From Candidatus Cryptobacteroides faecihippi (GTDB lineage Bacteria; Bacteroidota; Bacteroidia; Bacteroidales; UBA932), in NCBI GenBank assembly GCA_018066065.1, contig JAGHSC010000035.1, forward strand, positions 1 to 7,408: a stretch of 7,408 nucleotides of DNA, in the 5' to 3' direction. The translations under genes were made by a program, and so were the position numbers. The notes under the pieces were generated by a model. That model saw only the letters and a list, made by a program, of their open reading frames with translations. It was not told where the DNA came from and ran no database searches. Positions 1 through 7,203 of the stretch are shown in pieces. How positions within the stretch are numbered: the stretch's first letter is position 1; every line of letters begins with the position of its first letter.

Positions 1-132
<132 letters not shown>

Positions 133-177
133 CGCTGCTGCGATGATGATCGCGCTGAGAATGCTTTTCTTGCTCAT
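133..177 (-). CDS. N-terminal start of a divergent exported protein (truncated by junk)
   Basis: Reading the minus strand from an ATG at 177-175 gives MSKKSILSAIIIAAA, a convincing start of a signal peptide: two lysines, then a hydrophobic core ending in a run of alanines. Codons (AGC, AAG, CTC, ATC, GCG) match the style of the other genes here. Beyond base 133 the frame enters the homopolymer junk, so the rest of the protein is lost and nothing can be said of its function except probable export. A perfect Bacteroidota -7 element lies upstream on the minus strand at 227-220. Position, back to back with the alpha-rhamnosidase gene, suggests another enzyme or binding protein of the same glycan cluster, but that is inference. 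The 15-codon length is the main reason for doubt. Confidence 0.5.
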
Positions 178-187
178 ATTCAGTGGT

Positions 188-218
188 TTTGTGTAATCGG
201 ATAAAATGTGCTATCTTG
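188..218 (+). promoter_or_regulatory. promoter of the alpha-L-rhamnosidase gene
   Basis: TTTG at 188-191 is followed after 20 bases by TATCTTG at 212-218. This resembles the Bacteroidota sigma-ABfr promoter (TTTG about -33, TAnnTTTG about -7), one T short in the -7 element. The same 20-base spacing occurs in the two clear promoters at 5153-5183 and 7148-7178. The start codon at 245 lies 26 bases beyond the -7 element. The missing T could be real or one of the many base losses in this sequence. Confidence 0.55.
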
Positions 219-227
219 TCAAAGATA
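212..227. repeat. inverted repeat joining two face-to-face -7 elements
   Basis: TATCTT (212-217) and AAGATA (222-227) are inverted copies separated by GTCA. The left arm is the plus-strand -7 element of the rhamnosidase promoter. The right arm read on the minus strand is TATCTTTG (227-220), a perfect -7 element for the divergent gene. One extra T in the left arm would give an exact 8-base palindrome around a single central base. It may simply be two opposed promoters, or also an operator for a dimeric regulator. Confidence 0.5.
220..227 (-). promoter_or_regulatory. -7 element for the divergent exported-protein gene
   Basis: On the minus strand 227-220 reads TATCTTTG, a full match to the Bacteroidota -7 consensus TAnnTTTG. 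It lies 42 bases before the minus-strand ATG at 177. No good TTTG -33 element is found: at the usual spacing only T-rich sequence (TTTTTC, about 249-254) is present, so the promoter is either weak or activator-dependent. It supports the reality of the divergent gene. Confidence 0.4.
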
Positions 228-244
228 ACACATAAAGTTGAAAT

Positions 245-2903
245 ATGAGAAAAACGTGTGCTCTGATTGCCCTGTTGCTGTTTTCTGCCGCTTCGCTGAA
301 GGCCGGAATCTATGATCCAAAGGTCGTGACCGGTGAGAACCCGGGAGAGGCTTCGTTCTGCTGGAAATTGTCCGACAGCCGTCCCGGAACGCTTCAGGAA
401 GCCTACCAGATGAGAGTCAAGGACTCCGACGGCAACCTTGTCTGGAACAGTGAAGGTCATCTCGGACAGGTCTGTCCACATCCCTTACGAAGGCCCGGAA
501 CTGAAGGGAGGCGAAAAGTACTCCTGGAGTGTAAGCGTCTGGACGAACAAGGATTCGAATCCCGTCCATGGCCCATCGTTCGAATGGTTCAACGCCCTTC
601 ACGAAGACCAGTGGAGCGATGCCCGCTGGATCGGAATCCCCGGCGAAGGAAAGACAATCAGTGACGAGGAGTCTCAGTACGACCTCCCCGCAAGGTATCT
701 CAGGAAGGAGTTCTCCCTTAGCGGAAACATCAAGTCTGCAACACTTTACGTCAGCGGTCTCGGCAGCTCATACTGCTACATCAACGGCCATGTCGTCAGC
801 GATGACGTCCTCGGCCCGCTGCCGACATTCTTCGATGCCAGCGTCCCTTATCTGACCTACGATGTCACCGGCAACGTCCGCCAGGGCATCAATGCCATCG
901 GAGTGATCCTTGGCAACGGCCGCTTCTTCGGCACAAGGAATGGAGACGACTACGGCATGAACACCTCCCGCTTCGGCTACCCATGCCTTCTCGCAAAGCT
1001 TGTCGTAAGGTATGCTGATGGACGTGAATATGTGATGGTTTCAGACTCCGACTGGAAGGCGACCGACAAGGGCCCGGTCATCAGGAACAACGAATACGAT
1101 GGAGAGCATTATGATGAGTCCCTCGACCTTGGGGACTGGACCAAGCCGGGCTACCGCCAGGGAAGCACCTGGGAAGGAGCCAGCATCATGCCTTCCCCTA
1201 AGGGAAAGCTCCGCGCCCAGTTCACCGGCTGCATGACTGTCCAGGATGAGCTCACCCCTCTCTCCGTCAGGAAGACTGCGGACGGAAGGCTGCTTGTGGA
1301 CGTCGGCCAGAACATGGTCGGATGGCTCAGGGTCCATCTCAAGGGCGTCAAGGGACAGAGGATCAAGATCCGCTACGCCGAGATCCTTAACCCCTCAGAC
1401 CCTGACCAGCTCTATGTCGCCAACCTCAGGCTTGCCAGGTGCATGGACGCCTACACCCCTTCAAGGGACGGATGGTTCGAGTGGGAGCCAAGGTTCGTGA
1501 CCCACGGATTCCGCTATGTCGAGATCACCGGCGCCGACCTTTCCGCAATGCCGTCCGCCAGGGATTTCTCCGGAGTCGTGGTCTACGATGGAATGATGAC
1601 GACCGGCAGCTTCAGCTGCTCGAATGAGATACTCAACCTTATGCACCGCAACACCTTCTGGGGACTCAGGGGCAACTATTGCGGAATGCCGACCGACTGC
1701 CCTCAGAGAGACGAGAGGCAGGGGTGGCTTGGAGACAGGGCCACAGGCTGCTACGGAGAAAGCTACATCTTCGACAATGAGACACTCTACATGAAGTGGG
1801 CTCTCGACATCGAGGAATCGATGCGTGAGGATGGATGCATCTCGGACGTCAGCCCGAGGTACTGGACCCTCTGGCATGAGGATGTCACATGGCCGGCTGC
1901 CTTCTTCGGGGCCGTCGACATGGTCTGGAGGCATTTCGGCAACACCAGGATCGTCGAGGACCGCTATCCTGCGATGAAGAAATGGGTGAGTTTCATCCTT
2001 GGAAAGAAGGTAGTCGACGGAATCGTCCAGGGTGACATCTACGGAGACTGGTGCCTCCCGCCTGAGTCCCTCGAGCTCATCCACTCCAACGACCCTTCCA
2101 GGAAGACCTCCGGCGAGCTTCTGGGTACATCTGTAATGTACGACATCCTCCAGAAGATGAAGAAGTTTGCCGTGGTTGCAGGGCATCCGGAGGATGCCGA
2201 TGAATATTCAAGAGTTGCAGATGGTCTCAAGGAGGCCTACAACAAGCGCTTCTTCAATGAGGAGAAGGGCTGCTACGACAACAACACGGTGACCGCCAAC
2301 ATCCTCTCCCTGAGGATAGGCCTCGTCCCTGATGGCTTCGAGGACAAGGTCATGCAGAACATCGTGGACAGGACTGTCAATCTTTGGAACAGCCACATCA
2401 GCGTCGGCCTGATGGGTGTGCAGCATCTTTTCAGGGGACTCACCGAGAACGGTAACGTCGACCTTGCCTACACGATTGCCTCCAATGACACCTATCCTTC
2501 CTATGGTTACATGTTCCGTCGCGGGGCGACGACCATCTGGGAGCTCTGGAACGGAGACACCGCTGACCCTGCGATGAACTCGCTCAACCATCTCACGCTG
2601 ACGGGAGACTGCATCATCTGGCTGTACGAGTACCTTGCCGGCATCAAGACCGACGAGTCCGGCCTCGCGTACAAGAAGATCATCCTCAAGCCATTCTTCC
2701 CTGAGGGACTCACGAATGTGGACGCCTCGCATGAATCTCCTTACGGACAGATCGTAAGCCGCTGGGACATCTCCTCCGGCAAGCTTGCCTGGCATGTCGA
2801 GATCCCTGCCAACACGACTGCCGTTGCCGTCATCCCGGGCCGTTTCACGGAAGATGGTGAGGATCATACCATCGAACTTGTGTCCGGAAAGTATGACCTT
2901 TGA
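245..2903 (+). CDS. GH78 alpha-L-rhamnosidase, exported (frame break near 452)
   Basis: This enzyme removes terminal alpha-L-rhamnose from glycans or glycosides with inversion. The ATG at 245 begins a type I signal peptide (MRKTCALIALLLFSAASLKA, cleavage likely after residue 20), so the protein is periplasmic or outer-surface. An N-terminal beta-sandwich follows (about 25-110), then Bac_rhamnosid_N-like and beta-sandwich domains, the (alpha/alpha)6 barrel (about 460-800) and a C-terminal beta domain. The hallmark CPQRDERQGWLGD is at 1698-1736, with its Glu (1713-1715, residue ~491) as likely general acid. TTIWELWNGD near 2532-2561 carries the likely general base Glu (2541-2543, residue ~767). 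The reading frame breaks after codon 449-451: upstream frame reads VWNS, and the frame resuming at 453 reads KVISDRSVHIPYEG, so about two bases of a Gly codon (usual motif WxSGKV) are missing. Repaired length is about 886 residues, normal for GH78. Sequencing error is more likely than a true pseudogene. Confidence 0.93.
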
Positions 2904-2905
2904 TG

Positions 2906-2936
2906 TTCACTGTATCGCAAATTATGCGTAGCTTTA
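2906..2936 (+). promoter_or_regulatory. possible weak promoter before the metallophosphoesterase gene
   Basis: The 54-base gap after the rhamnosidase stop holds TAGCTTTA (2929-2936), seven of eight matches to TAnnTTTG, with TTC at 2906-2908 exactly 20 bases upstream in place of TTG. Both elements carry one mismatch. The spacing equals that of the stronger promoters in this window. It may be a degenerate internal promoter, or the gene may be read through from the rhamnosidase. No terminator hairpin is visible; only a 4-bp stem, CGCA/TGCG, is present. Confidence 0.3.
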
Positions 2937-2957
2937 TCATAAAAAATCAAAGTTGAC

Positions 2958-4412
2958 ATGAACAGAAGAGATTTCCTTGGAACCATGGCGATGCTTTCCT
3001 GCGCCAGGATGTTCTCTATGCCGGCAGGTTCGGCTGTGTTTGACAAGCCCATGCTCAAGATTGGCATAATCAGCGATACCCACATCATTGATGAGGATGT
3101 GGACCATGGCTACTGCGGTGGTACACAGACATTCGAAAAGGCGCTCACCTGGTTCCGCGACCAGGGTGCAGACGGAATCCTCATTGCCGGTGACATCACC
3201 GACTGGGGACTTCAGGACCAGCTCAGGAACGTCGCACGCGCTTGGTACAGGGTCTTCCCGAAGGACAAGGGCCTTGGTGGGAGGAAGGTCGAGAAGCTGT
3301 TCGTCTACGGCAACCATGACATCGATGGCTGGAAATGGGGCTATCCTCAGACTTACAACAAGCCAAAGGAGATGTTCTCCGACGAGAAATGCATCGACCT
3401 GCACCGTGCCGAGATCTGGGAGGAGTGCTTCCACGAGAAGTTCACGCCGTTCTGGGTCAAGAATGTCAAGGGCTACATCTTCATCGGCTCGCACTATCAG
3501 CATGGAGAGCATCTGGATGGCTTCAAGGAGTACATGGACTCCATCAGGAGCCTTATCCCGTCCGGGAACATGCCATTCTTCTACACCCAGCACCTTCACC
3601 TGAAGAACACTTGTTCCGGTGAATGGGCGTGGGGACAGGATGACGGCCAGGTGACCGACTATCTTTCGCAGTTCCCGAATGCCGTGGCCTTCTCGGGCCA
3701 TTCCCACACCGTGCTGACTGACGAGCGCACGATCTGGCAGGGAGCCTTCACCAGCGTCGGTACAGCCTCACTGCGCTACGAGTACCTCTTCGGCGGCCAC
3801 GAGAACTCCTATTCAGATTCCGGGAACGACAAGGGACATGCGATGCCGAGAATTGAACTGACAGATGGTCGTGCCGGTCTTCTGATGACGGTCTACGATG
3901 ACTGCATCGCGCTTGCGAAGAGAGACTTTGTCTACGACGACTATCTCGGGGACGACTGGGTGTTCCCGCTTGGTGACAATGATAAGTACAGCTTCACCGG
4001 CAGGGCTGCATCCGAGAAGGCTCCGCAGTTCCCTCAGGGAAGCCAGATCACTCTCCTCCGAGAGAAGAGAAAGGATCGCACAGGCAGGGACATGGATGCT
4101 GTCGTCCTCCGTTTCCCTAATGTGCTCAAATGCAACACCGGCATCCGTGCCTTCGACTACGAAGTCACTGCCAGCACCGTAGGGGAGTTCGGCATGGACA
4201 AGCGTGTGGTCATGCAGAGGAGAGTCTATTCCGCTGGATGCTACAAGGCTGAGTCACAGGATCTTGGCGATGTGGAGATGGTCTTTGACTGGGATGAGCT
4301 GACAGACACCGTCGACACGAAGCGCCTGCCTCCGGATTTCCTCTTCGAGGTACGCCCATGCGGGGCATTCAATGCGAAGGGCGAGCCTCTGACACTCAAG
4401 GTGAGATTCTGA
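2958..4412 (+). CDS. exported calcineurin-like metallophosphoesterase
   Basis: This is a dimetal phosphatase or phosphodiesterase of the calcineurin-like superfamily; its substrate cannot be told from sequence. The five metal-site blocks appear in order: SDTH (D40, H42), GDITD (D79), YGNHD (N119, H120), TQH (H212) and GHSH (H248, H250). All ligands are present, so it should be active. The start MNRRDFLGTMAMLSCAR has a twin-arginine-like RRDFLG followed by a modest hydrophobic stretch, so export by Tat is likely; Cys15 after LS could be a lipidation site, but the lipobox is imperfect. After the catalytic domain (about 33-300) some 180 residues form a probable beta-rich C-terminal domain that I do not recognise. 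At 484 residues it is longer than minimal phosphoesterases but usual for secreted Bacteroidota ones. It follows the rhamnosidase by 54 bases and precedes the permease by 16, which suggests an operon. Confidence 0.88.
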   Translation: MNRRDFLGTMAMLSCARMFSMPAGSAVFDKPMLKIGIISDTHIIDEDVDHGYCGGTQTFEKALTWFRDQGADGILIAGDITDWGLQDQLRNVARAWYRVFPKDKGLGGRKVEKLFVYGNHDIDGWKWGYPQTYNKPKEMFSDEKCIDLHRAEIWEECFHEKFTPFWVKNVKGYIFIGSHYQHGEHLDGFKEYMDSIRSLIPSGNMPFFYTQHLHLKNTCSGEWAWGQDDGQVTDYLSQFPNAVAFSGHSHTVLTDERTIWQGAFTSVGTASLRYEYLFGGHENSYSDSGNDKGHAMPRIELTDGRAGLLMTVYDDCIALAKRDFVYDDYLGDDWVFPLGDNDKYSFTGRAASEKAPQFPQGSQITLLREKRKDRTGRDMDAVVLRFPNVLKCNTGIRAFDYEVTASTVGEFGMDKRVVMQRRVYSAGCYKAESQDLGDVEMVFDWDELTDTVDTKRLPPDFLFEVRPCGAFNAKGEPLTLKVRF

Positions 4413-4428
4413 TGTTCCCTGTGAGCCG

Positions 4429-5160
4429 ATGAGTCTGTCCCTGGTCATAGCAATCATCTTTGTCTCGAGCCTTGCCGCCAGCTTCATCCAGCGTGTCAGC
4501 GGGTTCGGTTTCGGGATATTCATAATGACCATCCTGCCTCTGATCATGCCATCCTATGGTGAGGCAACGGCTCTTTCGGGTCTTCTGGCACTCTGCAATT
4601 CATTCTACATCATGCTCAGGATGTGGGAGCGGATCCCATGGAAGAAGCTTCTGCCCATCCTGATCACCTTTACGGTTGTCTCCTTTTTCGCGATCGAAGT
4701 GGTCGCCGATGTCGACAGCCGCACTCTCAAGCACATCCTTGGGGGCATCCTGATCGTTGTGAGCATCTATTTCTTCTTCATCAGCGACAGGATCAAGGTC
4801 TCTCCGTCGATGGGAGTCCAACTTTCCATGGGCACGGCTTCGGGACTCATGGGCGGATTCTTTGCGATGCAGGGACCTCCTGCAGTGCTTTACTTCATTG
4901 CCTGCACCGAGAGCAAGGAGGAATACCTCGCCATTGCCCAGGCGTTCTTCTTCTTCGGCAATCTCATGATGACATTCTTCCGCGCGTCAAACGGATTCGT
5001 CACCAAGGCGGTCGGCCTTGGGTGGTGCTGCGGCATCGTGGCTGTCTTCATCGGAATCTGGATCGGTGCGAAGGTGTTCGACAGGATGTCGCTTCCGATT
5101 CTCAGAAAGGTCATCTATGGCTACATGGCCCTGAGCGGGATAATAGCTCTTCTTGCATAG
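4429..5160 (+). CDS. TauE/SafE-family inner-membrane permease
   Basis: This is a 243-residue, highly hydrophobic protein with about eight membrane spans (roughly residues 2-20, 25-43, 45-62, 70-90, 97-115, 123-155, 160-178, 185-208 and a last one near 220-242, the exact number being uncertain). Two glycine-rich motifs mark the internally duplicated TauE/SafE fold: QRVSGFGFG at residues 21-29 and GGFFAMQGPP at 142-151. Members of this family move sulfite, sulfonates, sulfoacetate or other small organic anions; the substrate here is unknown. The ATG at 4429 is the first plausible start, 16 bases after the phosphoesterase stop, with no Shine-Dalgarno site, as usual for Bacteroidota. The tight spacing suggests co-transcription and perhaps transport of an anion linked to the phosphoesterase reaction, but that is inference. 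No sulfatase is present in the window to suggest sulfite. Confidence 0.87.
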   Translation: MSLSLVIAIIFVSSLAASFIQRVSGFGFGIFIMTILPLIMPSYGEATALSGLLALCNSFYIMLRMWERIPWKKLLPILITFTVVSFFAIEVVADVDSRTLKHILGGILIVVSIYFFFISDRIKVSPSMGVQLSMGTASGLMGGFFAMQGPPAVLYFIACTESKEEYLAIAQAFFFFGNLMMTFFRASNGFVTKAVGLGWCCGIVAVFIGIWIGAKVFDRMSLPILRKVIYGYMALSGIIALLA

Positions 5161-5183
5161 CAGGGATTGTATGCCTATCTTTG
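5153..5183 (+). promoter_or_regulatory. promoter of the GH20 hexosaminidase gene
   Basis: TTG at 5153-5155, 20 bases, then TATCTTTG at 5176-5183 is an exact Bacteroidota -33/-7 pair. The -33 element lies inside the last codons of the permease gene. Transcription would start near 5190, leaving a leader of only about 10 bases before the ATG at 5200. This also decides the start codon: the in-frame TTG at 5167 lies upstream of the -7 element and would not be transcribed from this promoter. Confidence 0.7.
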
Positions 5184-5199
5184 TATCAAATCGAAGTAC

Positions 5200-7138
5200 A
5201 TGAAGCATTTATTGATTCCAATCGTAATCGCCGCAGCGCTCTGTTCATGCTGCCGCGAAGAGGGAACCGTCCGTGATGTGATACCGGCTCCCCAGAGCAT
5301 CGAGACGTCAGAAGGATCATTCCTTCACAAGCCTTGGACAAAGATTGCCTGTGTAAGCGATCCTTCAATGGCAGCTGAGTCCTACTCACTTGAAGTCACT
5401 CCTGAAGGAATTACCATAACCAGCGGTGATGAAGCGGGAAGCTACTATGCCCGCCAGACTCTCGCCCAGGCAGTCGGTGTCGACGAGACGGAACTTGATG
5501 GCAAGTTCTGGAGAATCGGTTGCTGCAAGGTCGACGATGCACCTAGGTTCGCCTACAGAGGCCTCATGATGGATGTCTCCCGTCATTTCCGCAGCAAGGA
5601 GTTCGTACTTAAGCACTTGGATGCGATGGCAGCAGCCAAGCTCAATGTGCTTCACATGCATCTTACCGATGCCGCAGGCTGGAGATTCCCGGTCGAGTCT
5701 TATCCTCGTCTCAATGAAATCGGTGCCTACAGGGACCATGAGTTCATCTTCGACAGGTGGAGCAACTGCGAGCCGGACACTGAGGGTGCCTACGGTGGGT
5801 TCTACACAAAGGATGAGATCCGCGAGTTTGTCGACTATGCCTCAAAGAGGCACATCACGATCATCCCGGAGATCGAGATGCCAGGCCACAGTGCAGAGGT
5901 GCTCGCCGCCTATCCTGAGCTGAGATGTACTTCAGAGGCCCGCTGCGGCGACCTCTGTCCAGGAAAGGATGCTACCTTCGAGCTTCTTGAAAGGGTGCTT
6001 GACGAAGTCATGGAAATCTTCCCTTCTGAGTATATCCACATCGGAGGCGATGAAGCGGAGAAGAAGAGCTGGCCAGGGTGCGAGGACTGCCGCAGGCGCA
6101 TGGAGGAAGAAGGTCTTTCCAGCCTGGATGAGCTCCAGAGCTACATGATCAAGCGCATAGAGGACTATGTCGAGTCCAAGGGCCATCACATCATCGGCTG
6201 GGATGAGATTCTTGAAGGAGGCCTCGCCCCATCTGCGACCGTATGTCCTGGAGGGGCACGGAAGGCGGAAAGGCTGCCATCGCAGCCGGTCGCAAGGCAA
6301 TCATGACTCCAAACGAGTACTGCTACATCGACACTGCCCAGGATTTTCCTGAGAATGAGCCTCTTGCCTTCGGCAACTATCTTTCGCTCAACACGATCTA
6401 CAGCTACAATCCGACCGAGGGCCTTGCCGACGCCTCTCTCCTGATGGCCTCCAGGCCAACCTCTGGAGCGAGCTCGTCGACACGGACGAGTACGCGGAGT
6501 ATCTCTACTGGCCTCGCGGACTGGCAATAGCCGAGGTCGGCTGGACCAATCTTGAGAGGAAGGACCTTGAGGACTTCAGGCGCAGGGCAATCATCCGCAG
6601 CAAGCGCATGAGCGATCTGGGCTACAATGTCTTCGACCTTGAACAGGAACTTGGTGAACGTGCGGAAGCACTTGAACCTCAGGATCATGTGGCACGTGGA
6701 GCAAAGGTTCTCATGGCAGACGGCACCAAGTGGGCGTCCGGCTATCCTGCAGGAGGCGAAAACGCTCTTACCGACGGTCTCTGCGGTGGCTGGAGCTACA
6801 AGGATGGCAAGTGGCAGGGCTTCCTTTGCGATGTCTGCTTCATGGTGGATCTCGGCGAGCCAAAGGATATCTCCAGCATCTCGATCCTTTCCATGCAGAA
6901 CAGGATCCATGGAATCTATCTTCCGGAGTCTGTCGAATTCTCTCTGTCCTTCGATGGAAAGGAATTCGAGCAGGTCGGAGTGCTCAGGCCTCAGTCAAGC
7001 CCTGAGGATTTCGGAACGAAATTCTTCAATTTCAGCATCGGCGGAGAGGAACCTACCCCTGTCAGGTACATCGTCGTCAATGCAAAGCGCTGCTCTAAGG
7101 GAGGTTTCATCTTCTTCGATGAGCTGCTTGTACGATAG
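5200..7138 (+). CDS. GH20 beta-N-acetylhexosaminidase lipoprotein with C-terminal F5/8-type domain (two frame breaks)
   Basis: This enzyme releases terminal beta-GlcNAc or GalNAc by the substrate-assisted GH20 mechanism. ATG 5200 begins a lipoprotein signal (MKHLLIPIVIAAALCSC, lipid on Cys17), followed by CREEG, an acidic pattern like Bacteroidota surface-export signals. A GH20b-like domain spans about 25-115. The catalytic barrel (about 118-460) shows HLTDAAGW (154-161), PGH (228-230), HIGGDE with the catalytic pair D284/E285, GWDE (W334) and QANLWSE (W423). Residues ~500-646 form a discoidin/F5-8 type C (CBM32-like) domain with ALTDG, WQGF, VDLG and a C-terminal FDELLVR. Frame breaks: one base is missing at 6241-6242 (ATV then MSWRGTEGG in the next frame), and one at 6447-6448 (restores M-G-LQANLWSE). 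Repaired length is about 646 residues. Residues on both sides of each break are well conserved family sequence, so sequencing error is likelier than decay. Confidence 0.92.
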
Positions 7139-7147
7139 CATCCCTGA

Positions 7148-7178
7148 TTGTCAAGTCCTCTTTTTTCGACTATATTTG
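7148..7178 (+). promoter_or_regulatory. promoter of the glycosyltransferase gene
   Basis: TTG at 7148-7150, then 20 bases, then TATATTTG at 7171-7178: an exact Bacteroidota -33/-7 pair within the 65-base gap after the hexosaminidase stop. The ATG at 7204 lies 25 bases beyond the -7 element. A T run at 7161-7166 lies in the spacer, but no convincing hairpin precedes it, so no terminator is called. The glycosyltransferase is therefore likely a new transcription unit. Confidence 0.7.
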
Positions 7179-7203
7179 AACTTTGTTGACATCGTAGGAA
7201 CCG

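Noticed and set aside
1461..2186. 241-residue minus-strand open frame
   Set aside because: Antisense to the GH78 catalytic region; long open antisense frames are expected from GC-rich codon use, and the translation shows no family motif.
2208..2867. 219-residue minus-strand open frame
   Set aside because: Antisense to the C-terminal part of the rhamnosidase with no recognisable motif or promoter.
2937..3707. 256-residue minus-strand open frame
   Set aside because: Lies opposite the phosphoesterase, whose plus-strand metal-binding motifs are unambiguous.
5167..5199. TTG start for the hexosaminidase at 5167
   Set aside because: It lies upstream of the -7 element at 5176-5183, and the lipoprotein signal begins naturally at ATG 5200.
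6608..7138. Separate 176-residue carbohydrate-binding protein
   Set aside because: The same frame extends upstream to 6449 with GH20 sequence (QANLWSE onward), so this is the C-terminus of the hexosaminidase after a frame break.
7139..7170. Rho-independent terminator after the hexosaminidase (T run at 7161-7166)
   Set aside because: No stable GC-rich hairpin precedes the T run.
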